Source: an uncultured Myxococcales bacterium
Lineage (GTDB): Bacteria > Myxococcota_A > UBA9042
Reading direction: 5' to 3'
NCBI GenBank assembly: GCA_903917305.1
Contig: CAIXAA010000116.1
Span: 1-7,154, forward strand
Length of the DNA stretch: 7,154 bases
This document shows positions 1-4,850 of this stretch, piece by piece. The first letter of the stretch is position 1, and each line of letters starts with the position of its first letter. The position numbers and the translations under genes are program-made. Below the pieces are notes generated by a model. It did no database searches and was not told the origin of the DNA. It worked only from the letters and a program-made list of their open reading frames with translations.

Positions 1-79
1 GAACCGGAGCCGGAACCGGATCCTGGCCCGCGGCCGTCGCCGAAAACAGCAGCGAAATCACGAGGAGGAAGGCCTTCAT
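1..79 (-). CDS. Exported protein, N-terminus only (third gene of the MoxR-DUF58 operon)
   Basis: Only the first 26 codons are inside the window. The protein starts MKAFLLVISLLFSATAAG and continues QDPVPAPV. This is a typical signal sequence: a Lys at position 2, a hydrophobic core of about residues 3-12, and small residues (A-T-A-A-G) at the likely cleavage site. An alternating Pro-X stretch follows. The ATG overlaps the DUF58 stop as ATGA (76-79), and a strong AGGAGG lies about 11 nt upstream inside the DUF58 gene (complement of 91-96), so translational coupling is likely. In MoxR-DUF58 operons this position is usually held by an exported or membrane partner (BatA/BatD-like, DUF4381 or similar). 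The visible part cannot decide among these, so no family is assigned. The Pro-X codons give a 6-bp CCGG periodicity resembling a tract near 6950. Confidence 0.75.
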   Translation of the reverse strand, partial: MKAFLLVISLLFSATAAGQDPVPAPV

Positions 80-969
80 TGCCGCGCCGCCCTCCTGCGG
101 AAATACGCCACGAGACCCTTGAGGTAGTCCTGCCCGACCACGGCGTCGATCGGCTCCAGGCCGTGCTTGCGGAACAGTTGCTCGCGCTTGCGCTTCTGCA
201 CGGCCGCGCGCTGGCGCAGCTGGATGCGGACGTCGCGCGATCCCGAATCGATCCAGAGCACTTCGCCCGTCTCGGCGTCCTCGACGACCGCGAGGCCGAC
301 GTCCGGCAGTTCGCGCTCGGTCTTGTCGCTGACCAGCAACGGCACGAGATCATGGCGTCTTGCCGCGATGCCGAGCGCCCTCTCGAAGTCGCCCGCAAGG
401 AAGTCGCTGAGCAGGAACACGACCGCGCGCTTGCGGGCGATGCGCGCCAGGTAGTCGCAGGCGACATCGAGCCGCGTGCCGCTGCCTTCGGGACGAAACT
501 GCAGCAATTCCAGGATGACGCGCAGCACGTGGGCGCGGCCCTTCTTGGGCGGGATGTAGCGCTCGATGCGGTCGGTGAACAGGATGAGCCCGACGCGGTC
601 GTTGTTCGAGATGGCGGAAAACGCAAGCACGGCGGCAATTTCCGCGGCGAGCTCGCGCTTGGAGCGGTTGACCGTGCCGAAGTCCAGCGACGCCGACAGA
701 TCGACGGCCAGCAGCACCGTCAGCTCGCGTTCCTCCACGAATTGCTTGACGAACACGCCCTCGGACGACCGCGCGGTCACGTTCCAGTCGATGCTGCGGA
801 TGTCATCGCCCGGCTGGTACTCGCGCACGGAGTCGAAGCTCATGCCGCGGCCCTTGAACACGGCGTGGTACTGGCCGGCGAGCGTATCGCTGACGAGGCG
901 GCGCGTGATCAGCTCGATCTCGCGAACTTTCGCGGGGATGTCTTGGATTGTGTCTTGGTCTTCAGCCAT
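76..969 (-). CDS. DUF58 domain protein (VWA-like fold)
   Basis: A 297-residue DUF58 protein, the usual partner encoded next to MoxR ATPases. The family signature VREYQPGDDIRSIDWN is at about residues 48-63, preceded by a GRGMSFD segment. A VWA-like domain follows, with MIDAS-type DLSAS at about 90-94, a GTRLD segment near 164-168, and LLSDF at about 186-190. No transmembrane helix is visible, so it is the short, soluble form and probably cytoplasmic. DUF58 proteins are thought to bridge the MoxR ATPase to clients or membrane partners; no enzymatic activity is established. The frame can also open at TTG 978, but GGAG would then be only 2 nt away. From ATG 969 it is 11 nt away, so ATG is preferred. 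The 3' end overlaps the next gene by 4 nt. moxR lies upstream across 189 bp, which is longer than usual for this pair. Confidence 0.93.
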   Translation of the reverse strand: MAEDQDTIQDIPAKVREIELITRRLVSDTLAGQYHAVFKGRGMSFDSVREYQPGDDIRSIDWNVTARSSEGVFVKQFVEERELTVLLAVDLSASLDFGTVNRSKRELAAEIAAVLAFSAISNNDRVGLILFTDRIERYIPPKKGRAHVLRVILELLQFRPEGSGTRLDVACDYLARIARKRAVVFLLSDFLAGDFERALGIAARRHDLVPLLVSDKTERELPDVGLAVVEDAETGEVLWIDSGSRDVRIQLRQRAAVQKRKREQLFRKHGLEPIDAVVGQDYLKGLVAYFRRRAARQ

Positions 970-1042
970 GAACCGCAAAGCTCCGAACGAGGCTGCGAAA
1001 GGGACTGTCTTCTTCTAACGCGCGGCCGCTCTCTCGCTCCAT
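962..1042 (-). other. Possible 26-codon leader ORF overlapping the DUF58 start
   Basis: Reading toward DUF58, ATG at 1042 opens a 26-codon frame (starting MERESGRALEEDSPFRS) whose TGA (964-962) lies just inside the DUF58 gene, so the start and stop share an ATGGCTGA overlap. This arrangement could couple DUF58 translation to a short upstream peptide in the long moxR-DUF58 gap. Against it, no Shine-Dalgarno precedes the ATG (GCGCGAATAC), the peptide resembles nothing I recognise, and short open frames are common at this GC content. Chance is the default explanation. Confidence 0.15.
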
Positions 1043-1061
1043 GTATTCGCGCGCGGCCGCT
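1019..1061. repeat. 12-bp direct repeat CGCGCGGCCGCT, two copies
   Basis: Identical 12-mers occupy 1019-1030 and 1050-1061, start to start 31 bp, in the moxR-DUF58 gap. Each contains the 8-bp palindrome GCGGCCGC, so the copies can also pair with one another in RNA. They may be paired protein sites, part of the RNA structure of the gap, or chance in GC-rich DNA. The repeat itself is certain; its function is not. Confidence 0.5.
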
Positions 1062-1066
1062 TGTTG

Positions 1067-1137
1067 GACCGAGACGCCGCAGGCGGCTCGGTCGGCGCGG
1101 TACGCGCCGATAGGGCCCGGTCCGGCCGAAGGCCGGA
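1067..1137 (-). repeat. Three consecutive GC-rich hairpins between moxR and the DUF58 gene
   Basis: Hairpin A (1067-1093) has outer arms GACCGAG/CTCGGTC (7 bp), one mismatch, then CGCC/GGCG around GCA. Hairpin B (1092-1110) has arms TCGGCGCG/CGCGCCGA (8 bp) around GTA and shares two bases with A. Hairpin C (1121-1137) has arms TCCGGCC/GGCCGGA (7 bp) around GAA. In the transcribed orientation C comes first, then B, then A. None has a following T-tract, so they are poor intrinsic terminators. Plausible roles are mRNA processing or 3'-end protection that sets different moxR and DUF58 levels, REP-like extragenic elements, or attenuation. The pairing is read directly; the role is inferred. Confidence 0.6.
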
Positions 1138-1158
1138 TTCGCCCAGATTCTCTAGACG

Positions 1159-2145
1159 TTACGGAACCGCCACCCGATCAAAGATCCTCTGCACCACATC
1201 CTCGCTCGTCAGCGACTCCGCCTCCGCCTGGTAGGTCAGGATGACGCGGTGACGCAGCACATCGAGGCCAATGGCCTTGATATCCTCAGGGATCACGAAG
1301 CCGCGGTGCCGTAGGAACGCGTGCGCCTTGGCCGCCATCGTCAGGAAGATGCTGGCACGCGGACTCGCGCCGAACTGGATGAACTCCGCGAGGTCGCCCA
1401 GCCCGTACGCCTTCGGATCGCGCGTCGCGAACACGATGTCCACGATGTATTGCTTGAGCTTGTCGTCGACCAGGATGTCCTCGACCACCTTGCGCGCCTT
1501 GAGCAGCCCTTCGCCGTCGATGATCTTGTTCGGCTGCGCCGGGTAGCCGCTCGTCGCCATGTTCAGGATCGCCAACTCCTCGGTCTTGGAGGGATAACCC
1601 ACCTTGACCATGAGCATGAAGCGGTCCACCTGCGCTTCGGGCAGCGGGTACGTGCCTTCCTGCTCGATGGGGTTCTGCGTCGCCAGCACGAGGAACGGCT
1701 CGCTGAGCGCGAACGTCGAATCGCCAATCGTAATCTGGTGTTCCTGCATCGCCTCCAGCAGCGCCGACTGCACCTTGGCCGGCGCGCGGTTGATTTCGTC
1801 GGCGAGCACCAGGTTCGTGAAGATCGGCCCGCGCTTGACGCTGAACGACTGGTCGCGCGGGTTGTAGATCATCGTGCCCAGGATGTCCGCGGGCAGCAGG
1901 TCCGGCGTGAACTGGATGCGCTGGAAGTGGATGTCCATGCATTTCGCCAACGTCTTGACCGTCAGCGTCTTTGCCAAGCCAGGCACGCCTTCGAGCAGCA
2001 CGTGGCCGCCGGTCAGCAGGCCGATGAGCAGCCTCTCGACCATCTGCTGCTGGCCCACGACGACCTTGCCCATCTCGGCCAGCAGCGCGTCGACGAACTG
2101 CGACTCCTGGCGGATCATGTCATTGAGCGAACGGATGTCCTGCAT
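1159..2145 (-). CDS. moxR: MoxR-family AAA+ ATPase
   Basis: A 328-residue ATPase of the MoxR family, the usual length. It shows Walker A GVPGLAKT at about 53-60, Walker B LVLADE at about 112-117 followed by the family motif INRAPAK, sensor 1 ATQNP at about 155-159, the LPEAQVDRF block at about 168-176 carrying the likely arginine finger, and sensor-2-like GASPRAS at about 259-265, followed by the C-terminal helical lid. All catalytic residues appear present. MoxR proteins are cytoplasmic hexameric ATPases that act as chaperones with VWA-type partners, often for envelope or metal-enzyme maturation; the client here is unknown. The frame extends to GTG 2154, but that codon is part of AGGTG, which stands 6 nt before ATG 2145 as a Shine-Dalgarno, and GTG has none, so the ATG is chosen. 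The DUF58 gene follows on the same strand. Confidence 0.95.
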   Translation of the reverse strand: MQDIRSLNDMIRQESQFVDALLAEMGKVVVGQQQMVERLLIGLLTGGHVLLEGVPGLAKTLTVKTLAKCMDIHFQRIQFTPDLLPADILGTMIYNPRDQSFSVKRGPIFTNLVLADEINRAPAKVQSALLEAMQEHQITIGDSTFALSEPFLVLATQNPIEQEGTYPLPEAQVDRFMLMVKVGYPSKTEELAILNMATSGYPAQPNKIIDGEGLLKARKVVEDILVDDKLKQYIVDIVFATRDPKAYGLGDLAEFIQFGASPRASIFLTMAAKAHAFLRHRGFVIPEDIKAIGLDVLRHRVILTYQAEAESLTSEDVVQRIFDRVAVP

Positions 2146-2233
2146 GTGCGGCACCTATTGTGGGGGAAAGGCGTGTCAATCAAGGCGAGTAGGTGCGCCA
2201 TCGTGGGCGCTCGTGCGGTCAACCCAGGCCCCG

Positions 2234-2251
2234 CGCCGGCTATTCCCGGCG
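2234..2251 (-). repeat. Inverted repeat in the moxR leader
   Basis: Arms CGCCGG (2234-2239) and CCGGCG (2246-2251) flank a 6-nt loop CTATTC. If the promoter at 2274-2301 is real, this lies in the roughly 120-nt 5' leader of moxR mRNA. It is not followed by a T-tract in the minus direction, so it is an unlikely terminator for the upstream lipoprotein gene. It may simply be a GC-rich chance stem. Confidence 0.3.
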
Positions 2252-2273
2252 GCCGGAGCCAGACGGCGAGGCA

Positions 2274-2301
2274 AAGATAGGATGCGCGCCGGGCTTGTCC
2301 A
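2274..2301 (-). promoter_or_regulatory. Sigma70-like promoter for moxR-DUF58
   Basis: Reading minus, -35 TGGACA (2301-2296, 5 of 6 matches to TTGACA), a 16-nt spacer, then -10 TATCTT (2279-2274, 4 of 6) within CCTATCTTTG. Transcription would start near 2267, leaving a leader of about 120 nt before ATG 2145. It lies in the 209-bp gap after the lipoprotein stop, so moxR probably has its own transcription start. Confidence 0.5.
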
Positions 2302-2363
2302 GGGCGGCGGCAGTCCTTTGCTGCGCTTCAAATACAAGTGCAATGACGCGGTGTTCAGTTGCC

Positions 2364-4490
2364 TCAGCGGAAGCGGAGGACCTGCACGTTGTCGCTCGTG
2401 CTGTCGCCGCTCCAGGTGACGACGAAGATGTCGGACTCGACGACGTAGCAGATGGACGGCACCAAGCTGGACGTGGGCTTGGTGGCGAGCGTGACCGTGG
2501 CGCCGAGCTGGCTGCCGTTGTCGGCCGGCCCGGAGACCAGAATCTTGCGTGCACGCAGCGTTCCGTCGTCGCTGGCCCTCTCGATGACGGCGACCTGGCC
2601 GTTCTTGCCGGATGCCGTCGCGAACCAGTCGACCGACGTCGTCAGCGGCATGTCGGACGGGCCCAACGCCTTGGCGCTCAAGTCGATGCGCCGGAACTTC
2701 AAGTCCGTTGCCGGCGTGCCGCCGAAGAACAGGGCCATGAACGAGGGCGCGCTCGGCGCATTCACCGCAACCATGGCTGGCCACGGCACATTCTGCGTGG
2801 GGTCGCCCAGCGGCTGCTCCGCTTCGATCGAGGACAGGCCGTCCGTGAACAGGCGGAAGGAGGAGCCGACGCTCGGATCGAACCACGTCAGGCCGATGTT
2901 CGCGTCCAGCACGGCCGCGCGCGCGCCCGTTCCCGGCGGCTGCACGATGAGCTTCGGCCCCAACGCCTCGGCCCAATCCAGCGTCGTGCCTTGGTAACGC
3001 CGCGCCTTGATGCCCTGACCGCCGGGTGCCGACCACAGCACGAGCCAGCGCGAGCTTGGCAGGCGCAGCACCTGCGGGCGGCACAGGCCGCTGCAATCGT
3101 CGCCGGAGGCGAGCACCGGCGCGTCGACGACCCAAGCGTGGGTGGTGTCGGCGGGGCGCACCCAGATCTGGTTGGGCTCGCTCAGGCCCTTGCCTTTCTT
3201 GCCTTCCCACGCGACGAGGATCTTGGTTTCGCTCAAGGCGGCCGAGGCATAGCCGATGGCTGGCAGGAGGTTGTTGGGATCGGTTCCGGTCGAAGCGCCA
3301 GTGACCGCGGGCGCCAGGGACGTGTCGAGGGCGCCGGTCTTGGCGTCGACCAGCACGCGCACCAGGTCGGCCTTGGTCACGTCGTTGATGCGGCGGTAGG
3401 TCAGCAGGGCCTTGCCGCCGCCGACGGCGCTGACGACGGCGCGGCTGACGTGGACGCCGGGTGCCGGGTCCGGTGCGCTCGACGTCTCAATCGTTTGCGG
3501 GTCATCCAGCACATCGATGCCGAACTTGCCGTCGCGTTCCACCACGAAGACGCCCGCCATCGGCTTCAAGTCGGCGCTGGTGCCGAGAAAACAGCCGCGA
3601 AACAAGCCCTTGTCGACCTGGTCGATCCACAGGCGGCCGCCCGTGACGAGGTTGAGCTTGAGACCGCCGAGATCGGCGACGACGGCCGTGACCAGCAGAC
3701 CGCCGACGGCGGGCGGGTTGGCGGTGTCGTAGGACGTGCCGGCGACAGCCGCGATCGGAAAGCGGATCGTCAGCGTCAGGCCGCCCGCGCCGAAGGTCTT
3801 GCCCTCGATGCGCACGGTGTCGTTGGCGTCCGCGATGCGGTCACCGGGCGTCTTGCCCTCCGCGGTCGGCAAGGTCAGCCGCAGGATCGGATCGGTGGGG
3901 TAGCTGACGTCGATGGGCAGCGTCTCCGAGGCGACGCCGTCGACCTCGACCACCAGCTCCGACTTGCCCGGACGTACGCCGGTGACGAAATACTGTCCGA
4001 GTGTCGCACCCTTCCAGACCGAGAGCCCAGGCTGCTTGGCGGCATCCGGCGCCAGCACGGCGCCCGCTGCGAACACCTGATCGCCGACGCGGAACTGCAC
4101 CTTGTGCTTGGCGGCCGGATCGCCGGTCTGGCCGTTCTTGAGCGTGACCTGCACCGTCATCGTGATCTTGGCGGCGACCTCGACGGCCGTGGCGCTCGCC
4201 GCTGCGTGCACCGAAGCGACGTCGGTGACGATGGCGATGTCCGGCGGCGCGTCGGCAGCAGGCACGTCGCCCGTCGGCAATTCCTTTGGCGCAATCGTAT
4301 CTTGAGGCGCAATGACGTCCGGCGCGTCGGGCTTGGGCACGTCGATGACGATGCTCGTGTCCGGGAAGTGCACGCCGACGTCCGGCGCGGCCGCGGTCTT
4401 GCCGGTGCAGGCGCAGGCCAGGAGCAGCAGAACGAGGCAGCAGCGCGAAGGACGGACGTCGCGAAGGGCAGGCGTGGCGGGACGGTTCAA
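2364..4490 (-). CDS. Large lipoprotein with Asp/Pro-rich linker and propeller-like repeats
   Basis: A 708-residue predicted lipoprotein of unrecognised family. The signal peptide has a basic N-region, a hydrophobic run LVLLLL and lipobox LLAC, giving acylated Cys26 (a second Cys is at 28). Residues about 35-90 form an Asp/Pro/Val-rich linker (PDAPDV, PPDIAIVTD), a style common in myxobacterial-type lipoproteins. Residues about 100-350 look like Ig-like beta strands, including a segment near 217-245 (DTVRIEGKTFGAGG) reminiscent of IPT/TIG domains. From about 350 to the C-terminus I count seven units with a repeated pattern, a hydrophobic strand ending in an aromatic followed by a basic strand: LLTYRR, ILVAWE, WLVLWSAP, GLTWFDP, FMALFF, VAVIER, FVVTWS. 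Spacing is roughly 48-64 residues, suggesting a beta-propeller-like fold. A CSGLC pair lies at 466-470. The start is TTG 4490: AGGGAG lies 6 nt upstream and the promoter at 4525-4556 occupies the sequence where an upstream start would be. Probably displayed at the periplasmic or outer-membrane surface; ligand unknown. Confidence 0.8.
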   Translation of the reverse strand: MNRPATPALRDVRPSRCCLVLLLLACACTGKTAAAPDVGVHFPDTSIVIDVPKPDAPDVIAPQDTIAPKELPTGDVPAADAPPDIAIVTDVASVHAAASATAVEVAAKITMTVQVTLKNGQTGDPAAKHKVQFRVGDQVFAAGAVLAPDAAKQPGLSVWKGATLGQYFVTGVRPGKSELVVEVDGVASETLPIDVSYPTDPILRLTLPTAEGKTPGDRIADANDTVRIEGKTFGAGGLTLTIRFPIAAVAGTSYDTANPPAVGGLLVTAVVADLGGLKLNLVTGGRLWIDQVDKGLFRGCFLGTSADLKPMAGVFVVERDGKFGIDVLDDPQTIETSSAPDPAPGVHVSRAVVSAVGGGKALLTYRRINDVTKADLVRVLVDAKTGALDTSLAPAVTGASTGTDPNNLLPAIGYASAALSETKILVAWEGKKGKGLSEPNQIWVRPADTTHAWVVDAPVLASGDDCSGLCRPQVLRLPSSRWLVLWSAPGGQGIKARRYQGTTLDWAEALGPKLIVQPPGTGARAAVLDANIGLTWFDPSVGSSFRLFTDGLSSIEAEQPLGDPTQNVPWPAMVAVNAPSAPSFMALFFGGTPATDLKFRRIDLSAKALGPSDMPLTTSVDWFATASGKNGQVAVIERASDDGTLRARKILVSGPADNGSQLGATVTLATKPTSSLVPSICYVVESDIFVVTWSGDSTSDNVQVLRFR

Positions 4491-4524
4491 GGCGGACTCC
4501 CTGAAAAGAGCAACAAGTCGGACC

Positions 4525-4556
4525 AACATAGCACAGCGCGCCGAATCCCGCAGCAA
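4525..4556 (-). promoter_or_regulatory. Promoter of the lipoprotein gene
   Basis: Reading minus, -35-like TTGCTG (4556-4551) is followed by TGCTATGTT (4533-4525), an extended -10 of the form TGn-TATGTT. The spacer is 20 nt to TATGTT, or 17 nt if TGCTAT is taken as the -10. The start would fall near 4518, leaving a leader of about 28 nt before TTG 4490. This agrees with the start codon chosen from the Shine-Dalgarno. Confidence 0.45.
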
Positions 4557-4583
4557 CCGGCCGACGCCGCGCGCGGTCGGGCC

Positions 4584-4606
4584 TGTACGCGCGGATCAAT
4601 CGTACA
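4584..4606. promoter_or_regulatory. Operator-like dyad TGTACG-N11-CGTACA
   Basis: Perfect 6-bp inverted arms (4584-4589 and 4601-4606) with an 11-bp centre form a 23-bp symmetric site. The half-site spacing, about 17 bp centre to centre, is a little under two helical turns and resembles operators of dimeric regulators. It lies some 28 bp upstream of the lipoprotein -35 and within the divergent region, so it could affect either gene. No regulator gene is present in the window to match it. Confidence 0.35.
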
Positions 4607-4850
4607 CGGCACGGAACATCTGTCTAGCGAGATGCTGTAAAGTTAGATGGTTGCATGATTCTGCCTGCCTTGCGCGTCTGTGGCCGTTGGTTCAAGATAG
4701 CCCCCGGCCGCAGGCCCCCGATGCAGCTCGCTTCTCGCGACCATCGCCCGCCCAAGGCCCAGACGACCCGCCGAGCGGACCCTGGACGGTTCCTCAAGCT
4801 GGGCGGGTGCTTGCGCGCTTTGCAGATGCGCGCTCATGGAGTCTACCGCC

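Larger units (their letters stand above)
4491..4850. promoter_or_regulatory. Divergent intergenic region (lipoprotein / EF-G II)
   Basis: A 360-bp gap between divergently transcribed genes. On the lipoprotein side it holds a Shine-Dalgarno (AGGGAG, complement of 4497-4502) and a promoter candidate. The middle has an imperfect inverted repeat with arms CCGAC/GTCGG (4561-4565, 4576-4580) and the dyad at 4584-4606. On the EF-G side no strong promoter is visible. The best candidate is weak: TTGCGC (4670-4675), a 17-nt spacer and CAAGAT (4693-4698), which would give a leader of about 145 nt. Just before the EF-G ribosome site, TGCGCGCT occurs twice (4812-4819, 4827-4834); the GCGCGC cores can pair across a 9-nt loop. 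No tRNA, riboswitch or convincing small gene was recognised. Confidence 0.55.

Noticed and set aside
2143..2177. A second moxR promoter, TTGATT-17-CAATAG, adjacent to the start codon
   Set aside because: The -10 match is weak and it would give a nearly leaderless transcript lacking the AGGTG ribosome site. The promoter at 2274-2301 is better.
2193..4640. An 815-codon open frame antisense to the lipoprotein gene
   Set aside because: Low-complexity Arg/Ala/Asp/Gly composition typical of a GC shadow. The opposite strand has a signal peptide, promoter and ribosome site.
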